From Neisseriaceae bacterium (lineage in GTDB: Bacteria > Pseudomonadota > Gammaproteobacteria > Burkholderiales > UBA11063), in contig RXJX01000036.1 of the NCBI GenBank assembly GCA_003963245.1, positions 54,469 to 118,468 on the forward strand: a stretch of DNA of 64,000 nucleotides, read 5' to 3'. Below the pieces are notes generated by a model. It did not search any database and was not told the origin of the DNA. It saw nothing but the letters and a program-made list of their open reading frames with translations. Shown one piece after another: positions 8,981 through 19,002 of the stretch (position 1 is the stretch's first letter; every line of letters starts with the position of its first letter). The position numbers and the translations under genes were made by a program.

Positions 8981-10273
8981 ATGGCTCTGGCAAAAGTTGA
9001 TAAATTTGCTGATCTTAAAAAGCGTGTTTGGTTCCTGATTGGCGCACTAATCGTCTTTCGGATTGGTGCGCATATTCCAGTTCCAGGAATAGATCCCACT
9101 GAATTGGCGAAGTTGTTTAAATCCAATCAGGCGGGTTTACTGACAATGGTAAACATGTTCTCGGGTGGTGCGTTGTCGCGCTTCACTATCTTTGCTCTCG
9201 GCATTATGCCGTACATTTCAGCTTCCATTATTTTACAATTATCTTCTGAGGTATTTCCTTATTTGATCCAATTGAAAAAAGAAGGAGAAATGGGGCGCAA
9301 AAAGATTACTCAATATACTCGTTATGCAACAGTGATTTTGGCGTTGGTGCAAAGTTTTGGTATTGCTACCATGCTTTACAAACAACCAGGGTTGGTAGTA
9401 GATTCAGAGTTTCATTTCTTTGCAACTGCGATTGTCTGCCTTGTAACGGGAACTATGTTCTTAATGTGGCTCGGTGAACAGATTACTGAACGTGGGCTAG
9501 GTAATGGCGCGTCAATGATTATTACCACTGGTATTATTTCTGGTATGCCTAGTGCAATCGGTAAAACTTTATCATTGGCTAATCAGGGTTCAATGTCAAT
9601 TTTCTCGGCAATTTTAGTATTTGTTATCATTGGTGTGGTAACTTATATTGTGGTATTTGTAGAGCGCGCGCAACGCAAAATTCCAGTTAATTATGCTAAG
9701 CGTCAAGTTGGCAATAAAGTGATGCAAGGGCAAAGTACGCACTTGCCATTGAAGTTGAATATGGCTGGAGTGATTCCTCCAATTTTTGCTTCAAGTATTA
9801 TTTTATTCCCTGCTACTTTACTTGGATGGCTTGGGCATGGTAAACTATCGTTTTTGGCTTCTATTGGCGATGCTTTGCATCCCGGTCAACCGATTTATAT
9901 AGTTGTTTATGCTGCCGCAATCATTTTCTTCTGCTACTTTTATACTGCATTGACTTTTAATCCAAAAGATACTGCTGATAACTTGAAGAAGAGTGGTGCA
10001 TTTATCCCTGGTATTCGTCCTGGTGAAAATACAGCAAAATACATTGAAAAAGTTCTTTTACGCTTAACATTCGGTGGCGCAATTTATATTGCTGCAATTT
10101 GTTTGTTCCCTGAATTACTAATTTTAAAATGGCACGTTCCGTTTTATTTTGGTGGAACTTCATTGCTGATCGTCGTGGTTGTAACTATGGATTTCATGAC
10201 TCAGGTACAGTCACAGATTATGTCTGTGCAGTATGAGGGTTTAATGAAAAAAGCTAACTTAAAAGGTTTCTAG
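8981..10273 (+). CDS. secY: Preprotein translocase subunit SecY
   Basis: 430 residues forming the ten-helix channel of the SecYEG translocon in the inner membrane. Typical segments are visible: [13 protein letters not shown] in the first helix region, [21 protein letters not shown], the cytosolic loop [16 protein letters not shown] that binds SecA and ribosomes, and [22 protein letters not shown]. It stands between rplO and infA as in most bacteria. AAGGA precedes the ATG at 8981. Confidence 0.97.
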   Translation: MALAKVDKFADLKKRVWFLIGALIVFRIGAHIPVPGIDPTELAKLFKSNQAGLLTMVNMFSGGALSRFTIFALGIMPYISASIILQLSSEVFPYLIQLKKEGEMGRKKITQYTRYATVILALVQSFGIATMLYKQPGLVVDSEFHFFATAIVCLVTGTMFLMWLGEQITERGLGNGASMIITTGIISGMPSAIGKTLSLANQGSMSIFSAILVFVIIGVVTYIVVFVERAQRKIPVNYAKRQVGNKVMQGQSTHLPLKLNMAGVIPPIFASSIILFPATLLGWLGHGKLSFLASIGDALHPGQPIYIVVYAAAIIFFCYFYTALTFNPKDTADNLKKSGAFIPGIRPGENTAKYIEKVLLRLTFGGAIYIAAICLFPELLILKWHVPFYFGGTSLLIVVVVTMDFMTQVQSQIMSVQYEGLMKKANLKGF

Positions 10274-10281
10274 GGGTAGTT

Positions 10282-10500
10282 ATGGCCAAAGATGACGTGA
10301 TTCAATTTGAAGGTGAAGTGTTAGAAGCTTTGCCAAACACGATGTTTCGTGTAAAATTAGAAAATGGTCATACGGTTTTGTGTCACATCTCAGGTAAAAT
10401 GCGGATGAATTACATCCGCATTTTACCCGGTGATAAGGTTACAGTTGAAATGACACCGTATGATCTTAATAAAGGTCGCATAGTTTTCCGTGCGAAATGA
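10282..10500 (+). CDS. infA: Translation initiation factor IF-1
   Basis: 72 residues, a single S1/OB domain: [20 protein letters not shown], then [21 protein letters not shown]-1 occupies the A site and assists IF-2/IF-3 during initiation. It starts eight bases after secY with an AGGGG ribosome-binding site. Placement between secY and rpmJ follows the betaproteobacterial and Gram-positive arrangement rather than that of E. coli, where infA lies elsewhere. Confidence 0.96.
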   Translation: MAKDDVIQFEGEVLEALPNTMFRVKLENGHTVLCHISGKMRMNYIRILPGDKVTVEMTPYDLNKGRIVFRAK

Positions 10501-10530
10501 TGTTAATTATTTTTCATCAATAACGTTGTC

Positions 10531-10593
10531 ATGAGCGCAAATCGCAACCCTCATGTACTTCGAGTACAGTGAGGTTCGCTAGGTTTGGCTCAT
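10531..10593. repeat. Imperfect palindrome between infA and rpmJ (REP-like element)
   Basis: The element is bounded by ATGAGC (10531-10536) and GCTCAT (10588-10593). It has an inner stem pairing GCAACCCTCATGTACT (10544-10559) with AGTACAGTGAGGTTCGC (10563-10579) across a TCG loop, with small bulges. It lies inside an operon and has no T run, so it is unlikely to be a terminator. A second palindrome with related GTAC-centred arms lies in the kdpC-kdpF gap. The two together suggest a dispersed extragenic palindromic repeat. Confidence 0.5.
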
Positions 10594-10668
10594 TTCTGGT
10601 TTTTGGTGAATTGTTTTAATATCGGGTAAATACTGAGTGTAAACTTAGTTAGTTAGAAAGGTGTAATT

Positions 10669-10782
10669 ATGAGAGTTCAGCCTTCGGTAAAAAAAATTTG
10701 TCGTAATTGCAAAGTTATTCGTCGCAACGGTGTTGTGCGTGTAATTTGTAAAGAAGCTCGACATAAACAACGTCAAGGTTAA
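10669..10782 (+). CDS. rpmJ: 50S ribosomal protein L36
   Basis: A 37-residue gene, easily missed because of its size. It reads [15 protein letters not shown] and continues to HKQRQG. The zinc ligands Cys11, Cys14, Cys27 and His32 are all present, so this is the zinc-binding form. The ATG at 10669 is preceded by GAAAGG. The sequence is closest to betaproteobacterial L36 as I remember it (gammaproteobacteria usually start MKVRASVKK), which is the best single taxonomic hint in the window. Confidence 0.95.
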   Translation: MRVQPSVKKICRNCKVIRRNGVVRVICKEARHKQRQG

Positions 10783-10809
10783 TTTTTAATTTAATTGAAA
10801 GGAATAAGA

Positions 10810-11175
10810 ATGGCTCGTATAGCTGGTGTAAACGTTCCTGATAATGCTCATATCGTTATCGGTTTACAACATATTTACGGTATTGGTCCTTCTCGCGCTA
10901 AATGGATTTGTGAATCATCACAAGTTACTGAGCAGACTAAAGTAAAAGATATTTCTCCAGAATTAATGGAAGCTATCCGTAATGAAGTTGCAAAGTACAC
11001 AATCGAAGGTGATCTTCGTCGTGAAGTTTCAATGAGCATTAAACGCTTGGTGGATTTAAAATGCTACCGTGGCCACCGTCACGCCAAAGGACTTCCAGTT
11101 CGCGGTCAACGCACTAAAACAAATGCGCGTACCCGTAAAGGTCCTAGAAAATTAGTAACTGGTAAGAAAAAATAG
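10810..11175 (+). CDS. rpsM: 30S ribosomal protein S13
   Basis: 121 residues from [20 protein letters not shown] to the basic [15 protein letters not shown] tail. The frame is open five codons further upstream, but MARIAGV is the conserved start and GAAAGGA at 10797-10803 fits the ATG at 10810. S13 lies in the 30S head and touches P-site tRNA and L5. It opens the alpha-operon part of the block. Confidence 0.97.
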   Translation: MARIAGVNVPDNAHIVIGLQHIYGIGPSRAKWICESSQVTEQTKVKDISPELMEAIRNEVAKYTIEGDLRREVSMSIKRLVDLKCYRGHRHAKGLPVRGQRTKTNARTRKGPRKLVTGKKK

Positions 11176-11192
11176 ATTTTAAGGATTTTTAA

Positions 11193-11585
11193 ATGAGTAA
11201 AGCAAACACAGCAAGAGTTCGCAAAAAAGTTAAAAAGCAAGTCAGTGAAGGTGTAGCTCACGTTCATGCTTCTTTTAACAATACAATCATAACCATCACA
11301 GATCGTCAAGGAAATGCTTTATCTTGGGCTACTTCAGGCGGTGCTGGTTTCAAAGGTTCGCGTAAAAGTACTCCATTTGCTGCCCAAGTAGCAGCAGAGA
11401 AAGCTGGAAAAGTTGCCCAAGAATATGGTATTAAATCATTGGATGTTCAAGTACAAGGACCAGGACCTGGCCGTGAATCTTCGATCCGTGCATTAAATGC
11501 TTTGGGTATCAAAATCACTTCAATTAGTGATGTAACACCGCTTCCGCATAACGGTTGCCGTCCACCAAAAAGACGTCGAGTATAA
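11193..11585 (+). CDS. rpsK: 30S ribosomal protein S11
   Basis: 130 residues with the conserved [38 protein letters not shown] and C-terminal [18 protein letters not shown] segments. S11 lies on the 30S platform near the mRNA exit. AAGGA precedes the ATG. Standard neighbour of rpsM and rpsD. Confidence 0.97.
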   Translation: MSKANTARVRKKVKKQVSEGVAHVHASFNNTIITITDRQGNALSWATSGGAGFKGSRKSTPFAAQVAAEKAGKVAQEYGIKSLDVQVQGPGPGRESSIRALNALGIKITSISDVTPLPHNGCRPPKRRRV

Positions 11586-11603
11586 TTTTAGGAGTAGATT
11601 CAC

Positions 11604-12224
11604 ATGGCAAGATATACAGGGCCTAGATGCAAGTTAATGCGTCGTGAAGGTTTAGATCTTTCATTAGTTAGTAGTCGCAAGAGCGCGGATGCAAAGTGCA
11701 AATTAGCTTCTGCACCGGGACAACATGGTGCAAAACCTGGGAAATTATCAGATTTTGGTGTTCAATTACGTGAAAAACAAAAAATTCGCCGTATTTACGG
11801 TGTTTTAGAGCGCCAATTTAGAAAATATTTCGCTGAAGCTGACCGTCGTAAAGGTTCAACTGGCGAAAATTTATTAAAATTATTAGAATCACGTTTAGAT
11901 AACGTGGTTTATCGGATGGGATTTGGCTCAACACGTGCTGAAGCTCGTCAATTAGTATCACATAAGGCTATCATTGTAAATGGCAAACCAGTAAATATTC
12001 CTTCTTTCCAAGTTAAAGCAGGCGATGTGGTTGCTATTTCAGAAAAAGCTAAAAAACAAGTTCGCATTCAAGAAGCAGTATCTTTGGCTGAACAAGGTGG
12101 TTTTCCAGCTTGGGTTGAAGTAAATTCTAAAAAATTAGAAGGTACTTATAAATCAGCTCCTGAAAGATCTGAATTATCTAGTGATGTTAATGAGCAGTTA
12201 GTTGTTGAATTCTATTCTAAATAA
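11604..12224 (+). CDS. rpsD: 30S ribosomal protein S4
   Basis: 206 residues with the S4 RNA-binding domain ([20 protein letters not shown], then [19 protein letters not shown]). S4 starts 30S assembly at the 16S five-way junction and, in E. coli, represses the alpha operon through a pseudoknot. The zinc-binding cysteines of some S4 paralogs are absent. AGGAG lies upstream. Confidence 0.97.
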   Translation: MARYTGPRCKLMRREGLDLSLVSSRKSADAKCKLASAPGQHGAKPGKLSDFGVQLREKQKIRRIYGVLERQFRKYFAEADRRKGSTGENLLKLLESRLDNVVYRMGFGSTRAEARQLVSHKAIIVNGKPVNIPSFQVKAGDVVAISEKAKKQVRIQEAVSLAEQGGFPAWVEVNSKKLEGTYKSAPERSELSSDVNEQLVVEFYSK

Positions 12225-12256
12225 TCGACTCATATAATAGCTAAGAAGGAATATAT

Positions 12257-13270
12257 ATGCAAGTTTCTAGTAAACAATTATTGAAACCAAAATCAATAAC
12301 AATTAATCCTTTGGCTGCTGACAATAATAATTGTAAAATTGTTATGGAACCTTTTGAGCGTGGCTTTGGTCATACTCTGGGTAATTCATTGCGTAGAATC
12401 TTATTATCATCAATGGTTGGAACCGCAGTAACAGAAGTTAAGATTACTGGTGTTAATCATGAGTATGATGTAGTAAGCGGCGTGATGGAAGATGTGGTTG
12501 ACATTTTGTTAAACCTAAAAGGTCTGGTTTTCAAACTACATAATAAAGAAAGCGTTGTAGTTAAATTGCAACGTAATGAATCAGGCGTGGTTAGAGGTAA
12601 AGACATTGCCTTGACTCATGATTTGGAATTATTAAACCCTGAACATGAAATTTGTACTATTGCTAAAAATGGTTCGATTGACATGGAAATTAAAATTGAA
12701 ACAGGGCGTGGTTATGAAACTGCCGTTACTCGTCGTCAAAACGTTGAGAGTACTGCGACTGGTTGGATTTTGTTGGATGCAACATTTTCTCCTGTTTTGC
12801 GTGTGGCTTTCAATGTTGAAAATGCACGGGTAGAGCAAAAAACTGATTTGGATAAATTAGTTCTTGAAGTCGAAACAAATGGTGTTATTTCTCCGGAAGA
12901 TGCCGTGCGTTCTGCTTCAAAGATCTTAATTGAACAAATGTTGGTATTTGCTGGTTTGGAACATATGCCAAATACTGAAACCCCAAGTTCTAAATTAGTC
13001 AAAGTCAAAGAAGAGCCTGAAGTTGATCCGGTATTCTTAGAGTTGGTTGATAATCTTGAATTAACAGTACGCAGCGCTAATTGTTTAAAACATTTAGATA
13101 TTAATTATATTGGTGATTTGGTGCAAAAATCTGAGAACGAATTATTAAAAACACCGAATTTAGGTAAAAAATCTTTAACAGAAATTAAAGAGTTACTTGA
13201 AGTTCGTGGTTTACGTCTTGGAATGCCAATTGAAAACTGGCCACCTCAATCAATCAAGAAGAAAAAATAA
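12257..13270 (+). CDS. rpoA: DNA-directed RNA polymerase subunit alpha
   Basis: 337 residues. The N-terminal dimerisation domain carries [27 protein letters not shown], typical of RpoA. The C-terminal domain (about 255-320) carries [28 protein letters not shown] and the [13 protein letters not shown] helix-hairpin that binds UP elements and activators. Located between rpsD and rplQ as usual. AAGGA precedes the ATG. Confidence 0.98.
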   Translation: MQVSSKQLLKPKSITINPLAADNNNCKIVMEPFERGFGHTLGNSLRRILLSSMVGTAVTEVKITGVNHEYDVVSGVMEDVVDILLNLKGLVFKLHNKESVVVKLQRNESGVVRGKDIALTHDLELLNPEHEICTIAKNGSIDMEIKIETGRGYETAVTRRQNVESTATGWILLDATFSPVLRVAFNVENARVEQKTDLDKLVLEVETNGVISPEDAVRSASKILIEQMLVFAGLEHMPNTETPSSKLVKVKEEPEVDPVFLELVDNLELTVRSANCLKHLDINYIGDLVQKSENELLKTPNLGKKSLTEIKELLEVRGLRLGMPIENWPPQSIKKKK

Positions 13271-13289
13271 TTTTTAAGGGATGTAGAGC

Positions 13290-13676
13290 ATGAGACATCG
13301 TTGTGCACATCGTAAATTGAATCGTACTTCAGCTCACCGTAAAGCTATGTTCAAAAACATGGCAGTATCGTTGTTGCAGCATGAAGCGATTGTTACAACT
13401 TTACCAAAAGCAAAAGAATTACGTAAGGTTGTTGAGCCATTGATTACTTTGGCTAAAAATCCATCATTAGCTAACCGTCGTTTGGCATTTGACCGTATCC
13501 GTGATCGTGATACTGTAGTTAAATTGTTTGACGTGATTGGCCCTCGTTATGCAGCGCGTAATGGTGGTTATACTCGCGTGTTAAAGTATGGTTTCCGTCC
13601 TGGTGACAATGCACCACGTGCATTCATGGAATTGGTAGACCGTCCTGAAGCAACTGAAGCAGTTGAAACTGAATAA
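13290..13676 (+). CDS. rplQ: 50S ribosomal protein L17
   Basis: 128 residues starting [21 protein letters not shown], with the [11 protein letters not shown] and [14 protein letters not shown] segments of L17. It ends the alpha operon; a strong terminator follows 14 bases after the stop. The short acidic tail after DRPEA is common in betaproteobacterial L17. Confidence 0.97.
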   Translation: MRHRCAHRKLNRTSAHRKAMFKNMAVSLLQHEAIVTTLPKAKELRKVVEPLITLAKNPSLANRRLAFDRIRDRDTVVKLFDVIGPRYAARNGGYTRVLKYGFRPGDNAPRAFMELVDRPEATEAVETE

Positions 13677-13689
13677 GTTACTTTAAAAA

Positions 13690-13730
13690 TTAAAAAATCC
13701 AGCCTTTATTAGGTTGGATTTTTTAATTTT
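13690..13730 (+). terminator. Rho-independent terminator of the spc-alpha operon
   Basis: AAAAAATCCAGCC is repeated inverted as GGTTGGATTTTTT around the loop TTTATTA, followed by further T residues. The A run on the left makes it likely to work in both directions. It closes the transcript after rplQ. Confidence 0.85.
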
Positions 13731-13795
13731 GCTATAATCCTGATAAATAGTTTGTTATAATCTAAACTTACCAAGTTTATATGTGAAAGTTAGTA

Positions 13796-14887
13796 ATGGT
13801 TGATAAATATCTCAAATCAAATTGGCTATTATTCATTGTGCTGATATTTATTGTTAGCAGGATAATAATGTATTATCAATTTAATATTGCAAATATTCTA
13901 CTCCTTCATAGCAAAGGTGATTTTACTAGCGTAATGTGCAAATGGGACTGTAAATGGTATTTAACTATAATCAATGATGGTTACGACCATGCTGTACGAA
14001 CACATCCTAAAATTTGGAAGAATCTAGCGAATTGGGCATTCTTTCCTTTATACCCTAATTTGGTTGCGATTACTGCCAAAATTACTATGTCAGACCCTGT
14101 ATTTGCTGGGATACTTTTAAATCAGTTATTTGTTTTTATTGCTGCAATTTTCTTTTATAAATTATTACGTCTCAATTTTAACGATTTAAATAGTCGTTTT
14201 GGCGTAACGCTGTTAATTTTTTCACCATTTAGTGTTTATTTTTCATCGCTCTATACCGAAGGGCTCTTTTTAGCACTGTCAATCAGCGGTTTTTATTTTT
14301 TACGAACCAATCGTGAAATAAAAGGGAGCATTCTTGGAGGTTTGCTTTCTGCAACCCGTCCAGTTGGGATAATGTTTTTGGTTCCTATTTTCATTAATTT
14401 TATTCGTCATCGTAAATCATTTAAGCTAATGTTTATTTCATTATTAATCGCGAGTACCGGGCTAATTGTTTATATGGCATTTTTACAATACCGAGCAGGA
14501 GATTTTTTGGCGTTTCAACATATTCAGAAGGGGTGGGGACGTAAAGGGTGGGATTTTGCACACTTAGGGCACCAACTATGGGTAATGATTACTGACTTTC
14601 ATAATTCAGTGTTATTTGCTATTTCATTCATGCTCTCAATCTATATGCTGATCAAGAAATATTATGAGGAAGCGTGTTTTAATTTAGCGTGTATCCTTCC
14701 GGGGGTGATGACAGGAACTATGATGTCTGAAGGGCGCTTTTGTGGAACTTTATTTACATTATACTTTGCCATTGTTGTTTTAGCAGAAAAATCTTGGACA
14801 ATTAAGATTTTGGCATTATTATTCTCATTTGTTCTTTATTTGTCTTATTATATATATTGGGTTGGACATGCAAATTTTCTAATTTAA
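13796..14887 (+). CDS. PIG-V-like membrane mannosyltransferase family protein
   Basis: 363 residues with about nine to ten hydrophobic helices. The first periplasmic loop holds KWDCKWYLTIINDGYD, followed by NWAFFPLYPNLV. With the later SLYTEGLFLALSISGFYFLR and LLSATRPVGIM, these match the bacterial relatives of the eukaryotic PIG-V GPI mannosyltransferase (GT-C fold, polyprenyl-phosphate sugar donor). The acidic residues in the WD and NDGY motifs would be in the active loop. It stands alone between the rplQ terminator and a tRNA gene, so there is no operon context and the acceptor is unknown. The ribosome-binding site is weak (GTGAAAG further upstream). Other GT-C or GtrA-type proteins are less likely. 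Confidence 0.7.
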   Translation: MVDKYLKSNWLLFIVLIFIVSRIIMYYQFNIANILLLHSKGDFTSVMCKWDCKWYLTIINDGYDHAVRTHPKIWKNLANWAFFPLYPNLVAITAKITMSDPVFAGILLNQLFVFIAAIFFYKLLRLNFNDLNSRFGVTLLIFSPFSVYFSSLYTEGLFLALSISGFYFLRTNREIKGSILGGLLSATRPVGIMFLVPIFINFIRHRKSFKLMFISLLIASTGLIVYMAFLQYRAGDFLAFQHIQKGWGRKGWDFAHLGHQLWVMITDFHNSVLFAISFMLSIYMLIKKYYEEACFNLACILPGVMTGTMMSEGRFCGTLFTLYFAIVVLAEKSWTIKILALLFSFVLYLSYYIYWVGHANFLI

Positions 14888-14927
14888 TCATATGGTGCTG
14901 GAAGTTGCATAAATTGTTAAATAATGC

Positions 14928-14957
14928 TTGACTAAGCTAGTAGCTTTCGGCTATAAT
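14928..14957 (+). promoter_or_regulatory. Promoter of the tRNA-Leu gene
   Basis: TTGACT (14928-14933), an 18-base spacer and TATAAT (14952-14957), near consensus for the housekeeping sigma factor. The distance to the tRNA 5' end at 14974 is 16 bases. It is clearly placed to transcribe this tRNA alone. Confidence 0.8.
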
Positions 14958-14973
14958 ACGCTTCTCATTCTTA

Positions 14974-15060
14974 GCCGGGATGGTGGAATTGGTAGACGCG
15001 CCGGACTCAAAATCCGGTGCCAGCAATGGCGTGAGGGTTCAAGTCCCTCTCCCGGCACCA
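14974..15060 (+). tRNA. tRNA-Leu, anticodon CAA
   Basis: A class II tRNA of 87 bases including an encoded CCA end. The acceptor arm pairs GCCGGGA with TCCCGGC. The anticodon stem CCGGA/TCCGG encloses CTCAAAA, giving anticodon CAA for UUG codons. A long variable arm (TGCCAGCAATGGCG) and the T arm GGGTTCAAGTCCC follow. It is monocistronic, with its own promoter and terminator. Confidence 0.97.
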
Positions 15061-15078
15061 CATATACAAAAAAATATA

Positions 15079-15113
15079 AAAACCAGCAATAGATTAAAAT
15101 TGCTGGTTTTTTA
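15079..15113 (+). terminator. Terminator after tRNA-Leu
   Basis: AAAACCAGCAAT (15079-15090) pairs perfectly with ATTGCTGGTTTT (15099-15110) over an eight-base loop, and is followed by TT. The A run on the left lets it also stop transcripts arriving from the minus-strand hydrolase gene. Confidence 0.85.
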
Positions 15114-15205
15114 ATGGTTGCTAGCTTGAGCTTACTGATTGTCTTTTTTAACTTAGCACTCATATAATAACACTGAGTTAAATTAGATATTTTTCATATA
15201 TATTA

Positions 15206-16309
15206 TCAGCGGATGGTCTCATAATTATTGCTATCACTGAGACTAATCATTTTTACATCTTTAGAATTTAAATTAAAATCTTTAAAACTAACTTTTTTAA
15301 TATTGACGCTAGAAAAGTTGCGTATGTAATAAGTCTGATTTTTTGGGTCTGCAACCATACTGTCTTGAGTATATTCCCAGCCACTAACACCACCAGCGTA
15401 AGGGTCACCAGCTGGAATTTCAACTGTACCAGGTGGAATATCAAACATATTAATCAAATGCCAAGCTAATTTTACTTGAGGTTGATTTGAGGCGTATTTT
15501 TCAGCACCAACCACATAGACAAAGGCGCGTACAAATCTGCTAGAGCTTAAAAAATCACCAGGTAGCCCATGTAAGCCACTTCCTGAGCTAGGTGGCGAGA
15601 ATTTAGCTCCATTAACAGTAATAGGTAATTTCTCAACGGTTGTTAAATTAATATAATTACCAATATTGGTTAATTGCCAGGACATTGGTGGATCATTTGT
15701 CATTACACCAATCGGATTATCGGTAATTACCAATTTGCCTTCAAGATATTCTACGACAATACTTTTGCCTGACATATCATGTAAGGTCAAGTGAACTTTG
15801 GGAGTTCCATTCCATCCTTGTAACGCAGAGCCATTTACAAATATTTTGGGTAACGCGGTCTTTACTTCCTCAACAGTGGCAAAATTACTTAATGCCCACA
15901 TTAGCATTTGATAACCTGCAATACTATTTTTGGCATCTGCTCCTGTAGGGTTTTGATAAACTGCTGAATTTGGTAAATTTAAGATTCCGCCAGATAAGCC
16001 TTTCTCATTCATGCCATCAAGTACAACTTCTTTATGGAATATGTTGACACCTAGTATCGCATATTTGCTACTCCAATTTAAACCAGAACCAGCTACACCA
16101 TCAGGACCAGCGCCTTTAAATTGATGGTTACGAGGAATGAATATTACAGTTTCATCTAATGGGCGTCCAAATTCAGCTGTTCGCGCATAAACGTAACTCC
16201 CATCTGGACTTTTAAGTGCAAAACTAGTACAAGCATTTGCTATACTTGGCAAGATTATTGCGCTACTTAGGGCAGTTATAGACAGTATATTGTTTAATAT
16301 TTTCTTCAC
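15206..16309 (-). CDS. Secreted linear-amide hydrolase, choloylglycine hydrolase / penicillin V acylase family
   Basis: 367 residues. A signal peptide (KKILNNILSITALSSAII and on to SIANA) is followed directly by Cys27 in CTSFALKSPDGSYVYARTAEFG. In this Ntn-hydrolase family the cysteine exposed by cleavage is the nucleophile, and Arg/Asp of the following strand (ARTAEFG) help bind substrate. Later family segments include LDGMNEKGLSGGILNLP and GVMTNDPPMSWQLTNI. Members cleave linear amides such as conjugated bile salts, penicillin V or acyl-homoserine lactones; Gram-negative exported forms are mostly acylases with signal-degrading or unknown roles. The start is GTG with AAGGAG five bases before. 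It is a single gene, convergent with the tRNA. The substrate cannot be told from sequence. Confidence 0.88.
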   Translation of the reverse strand: MKKILNNILSITALSSAIILPSIANACTSFALKSPDGSYVYARTAEFGRPLDETVIFIPRNHQFKGAGPDGVAGSGLNWSSKYAILGVNIFHKEVVLDGMNEKGLSGGILNLPNSAVYQNPTGADAKNSIAGYQMLMWALSNFATVEEVKTALPKIFVNGSALQGWNGTPKVHLTLHDMSGKSIVVEYLEGKLVITDNPIGVMTNDPPMSWQLTNIGNYINLTTVEKLPITVNGAKFSPPSSGSGLHGLPGDFLSSSRFVRAFVYVVGAEKYASNQPQVKLAWHLINMFDIPPGTVEIPAGDPYAGGVSGWEYTQDSMVADPKNQTYYIRNFSSVNIKKVSFKDFNLNSKDVKMISLSDSNNYETIR

Positions 16310-16548
16310 CTTAGCTCCTTCTTATAATAGATCCTTACTTTAATTGTGGTATTATAGCAAAAAATTCATATTATTCAGAAATTATCTAGTTTATATAAAC
16401 GATTATGGTATTTAGTTGTATCTGAAAAATTAAATTTATGAGTTAAAAGTGATTGAGAGCTCATAAATATTCAAAAGATAAACATTATCTTTACATTGAT
16501 TGATCAGCATATTGTGCCTGAGCTTTAGCAGCATTTTAATGCTATTTA

Positions 16549-16557
16549 TGGTATAAT
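16549..16557 (+). promoter_or_regulatory. Extended -10 promoter of pyrH
   Basis: TGG followed by TATAAT (16552-16557) lies 26 bases before the pyrH ATG. No good -35 hexamer is visible at 16-18 bases, so it would rely on the extended -10 element. The same TGGTATAATCCG string occurs in the rplN promoter. Confidence 0.6.
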
Positions 16558-16583
16558 CCGCTTCATTTTTACAAGGAATAGCT

Positions 16584-17300
16584 ATGCTTAAGTATCCACG
16601 AATTCTACTAAAACTATCCGGTGAAGCATTAATGGGCGAGAGTAGAGACTCGGTAGATCCTGAAACCGTTGCGTTTATTTTACAGCAAGTTCGAGATGTT
16701 CTAGAGTTGGGCGTAAAAGTTGGAATAGTCATTGGTGGTGGAAATTTTTTTCGTGGTGTGGCTGGTAGCGATAAACTAGGTATTCAACGAGCTAACGCTG
16801 ATGCAATGGGAATGCTTGCGACAGTGATGAATGGAATATTGTTACGTGATTCGTTTAACGCACAGGGAATTGATGCCAAATTATTTTCAGCTTTCGCTAT
16901 TGGTAGTTTTATTAAGGGATATAACCGAGATAGTATGCTGAAGCGTTTAAATGATGGTGATGTAGTAATCTTTGTCGGTGGTACAGGTAGCCCATATTTT
17001 ACGACTGATAGTGGTGCGGCATTGCGTGGTTTGGAAATGAATGCTGATTTATTAATTAAAGCTACTAAAGTTGATGGGGTTTATAATAAAGATCCAAAAA
17101 AATTTGCGGATGCTATTAAATATCAACAATTATCATTTGATGAAGCGATTGGGCAAAATCTGGGTGTAATGGATATGGCTGCGTTTGCGCTCTGCCGTGA
17201 GAATGGCTTGAATATCAAAGTATGCAGCATTTTTAAAGCTGGTAGTTTAAAACGAGTGGTTCTGGGCGAAGATGAAGGCACGCTGGTTTACTGTAAATAA
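16584..17300 (+). CDS. pyrH: UMP kinase
   Basis: 238 residues of the amino-acid kinase fold, phosphorylating UMP to UDP with ATP in the cytoplasm. Landmarks are YPRILLKLSGEALMG at the start, VIGGGNFFRG (phosphate binding), the DAMGMLATVMNGILLRDS helix, GGTGSPYFTTDSGAALR and ATKVDGVYNKDPKK. The usual tsf upstream and frr downstream are not here; pyrH is instead followed by guaA, joining pyrimidine and purine nucleotide steps. It has its own extended -10 promoter. Confidence 0.97.
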   Translation: MLKYPRILLKLSGEALMGESRDSVDPETVAFILQQVRDVLELGVKVGIVIGGGNFFRGVAGSDKLGIQRANADAMGMLATVMNGILLRDSFNAQGIDAKLFSAFAIGSFIKGYNRDSMLKRLNDGDVVIFVGGTGSPYFTTDSGAALRGLEMNADLLIKATKVDGVYNKDPKKFADAIKYQQLSFDEAIGQNLGVMDMAAFALCRENGLNIKVCSIFKAGSLKRVVLGEDEGTLVYCK

Positions 17301-17366
17301 AAAATATTAGGCATATTTGTAAAATAATGATAGATTAAGCAGCAATATATTTTGAAAAGAGTAATA

Positions 17367-18932
17367 ATGAATATTCACGGTAATAAAATATTGATTTTAG
17401 ATTTTGGTTCACAATTGACACAACTAATCGCTAGACGCGTGCGTGAGTTTAATGTTTACTGTGAAATTCACCCTTATGATGTATCTGATGATTTTATTAG
17501 AAATTTTGGGGCACAGGGGATAATCTTATCTGGTGGACCTAACTCGGTTTATGAAAATGATACTCCGAGTGCGCCAGTAATAGTGTTTGAATTGGGTGTA
17601 CCGGTATTGGGTATTTGTTATGGTATGCAAACGATTGCAAACCAGTTGGGTGGTAGGGTTGAAAGCTCTGGAAGTCGTGAATTCGGTTATGCTGAAATTT
17701 ATGATTGCAAAAGTCCACTATTTGCTGGTCTGAGTGATGGAGTTGGCGAACATGGTGATTTTTTACAAGTCTGGATGAGTCACGGTGATAAAGTTACTGA
17801 ACTGCCTTTAGGTTTTGAAGTAATTGCCCAAACGCCATCTTGCCCCGTAGCGGCTATGGCAAATTTAGAGCGTAAAATATACGCATTACAATTTCATCCA
17901 GAGGTTACTCATACGAAGCAAGGTTCGCGAATGCTTGAGCATTTCGTAATTGAAATTTGTCGTTGTGAACGCTCTTGGACAATGCCAAACTATGCAGATG
18001 AAGCTATTGCAAAAATTCGTAAACAGGTTGGCAATGATATGGTTATTCTGGCACTATCTGGTGGTGTAGACAGTAGTGTTGCAGGTGTTCTGATTCATAA
18101 AGCTATTGGTTCACAGTTACAATGTATTTTTGTTGATACTGGTTTGTTACGACTCAATGAAGCACAGCAGGTAATGCAAAACTATCATGAACATTTGAAT
18201 TTGAATATCATTAAAATTGATGCAAAAGAGGAGTTTTTTACAGCGTTAAGTGGGGTGAGTGATCCAGAACAAAAACGTAAGATTATTGGCAAGCTCTTTG
18301 TTGATATTTTCCAGCGCGAAGCTACTAAGCTTAGTAATGCCAAGTGGCTTGCTCAAGGTACTATCTATCCGGATGTAATTGAATCTGCAGGCAGCAAGAC
18401 CAATAAAGCTCATAATATTAAATCTCACCATAATGTTGGCGGTTTACCTGAAACGATGAATCTTCAGTTGTTAGAACCTTTACGAGAGCTATTTAAAGAT
18501 GAGGTTCGCTCTTTAGGTGTTTCATTGGGAATTGAACCTAAATTAATCTATCGTCATCCATTTCCTGGGCCTGGGTTAGCCGTGCGAATTTTAGGTGAAA
18601 TCAAGCCTGAATATGTGAGTTTATTGCAGCATGCTGACAGTATTTTCATTGAAGAGCTATATAAACATGATTTATATCACAAAACTGCACAAGCTTTTGC
18701 CGTGTTTTTGCCTGTAAAATCGGTTGGTGTGATGGGCGATGGGCGCACTTATGATTACGTTGTATCGCTAAGAGCGGTTGAAACAACTGATTTTATGACA
18801 GCAAATGTTGCAAATTTGCCTTTTGAATTTATAACTCGTGTTGCAAACAGGATAATTAATGAAGTTAAAGGCATTAACCGTGTGGTTTATGATGTTTCTG
18901 GTAAGCCGCCTGCAACAATCGAGTGGGAATAA
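17367..18932 (+). CDS. guaA: GMP synthase (glutamine-hydrolysing)
   Basis: 521 residues, converting XMP, ATP and glutamine to GMP. The class I amidotransferase domain has the nucleophile Cys84 in [12 protein letters not shown] and the His/Glu pair in [10 protein letters not shown]. The ATP-pyrophosphatase domain has the P-loop [11 protein letters not shown], and the C-terminal dimerisation domain has [15 protein letters not shown] and ends KPPATIEWE. The frame is open from a TTG at 17352, but the ATG at 17367 gives the expected N-terminus and AAAAGAG lies just before it. guaB is not in the window. Confidence 0.97.
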   Translation: MNIHGNKILILDFGSQLTQLIARRVREFNVYCEIHPYDVSDDFIRNFGAQGIILSGGPNSVYENDTPSAPVIVFELGVPVLGICYGMQTIANQLGGRVESSGSREFGYAEIYDCKSPLFAGLSDGVGEHGDFLQVWMSHGDKVTELPLGFEVIAQTPSCPVAAMANLERKIYALQFHPEVTHTKQGSRMLEHFVIEICRCERSWTMPNYADEAIAKIRKQVGNDMVILALSGGVDSSVAGVLIHKAIGSQLQCIFVDTGLLRLNEAQQVMQNYHEHLNLNIIKIDAKEEFFTALSGVSDPEQKRKIIGKLFVDIFQREATKLSNAKWLAQGTIYPDVIESAGSKTNKAHNIKSHHNVGGLPETMNLQLLEPLRELFKDEVRSLGVSLGIEPKLIYRHPFPGPGLAVRILGEIKPEYVSLLQHADSIFIEELYKHDLYHKTAQAFAVFLPVKSVGVMGDGRTYDYVVSLRAVETTDFMTANVANLPFEFITRVANRIINEVKGINRVVYDVSGKPPATIEWE

Positions 18933-19002
18933 ACCTGTTTTAAGTAGGTATGAACATAATTTGTAGTATAATAATTCAATATTTTTTAGTAAGATTAAGA
19001 GT

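Noticed and set aside
10795..10809. Upstream start for rpsM
   Set aside because: The region contains the GAAAGGA ribosome-binding site for the conserved MARIAGV start.
17352..17366. TTG start for guaA five codons upstream
   Set aside because: The ATG at 17367 gives the family N-terminus and the extension would cover the ribosome-binding site.
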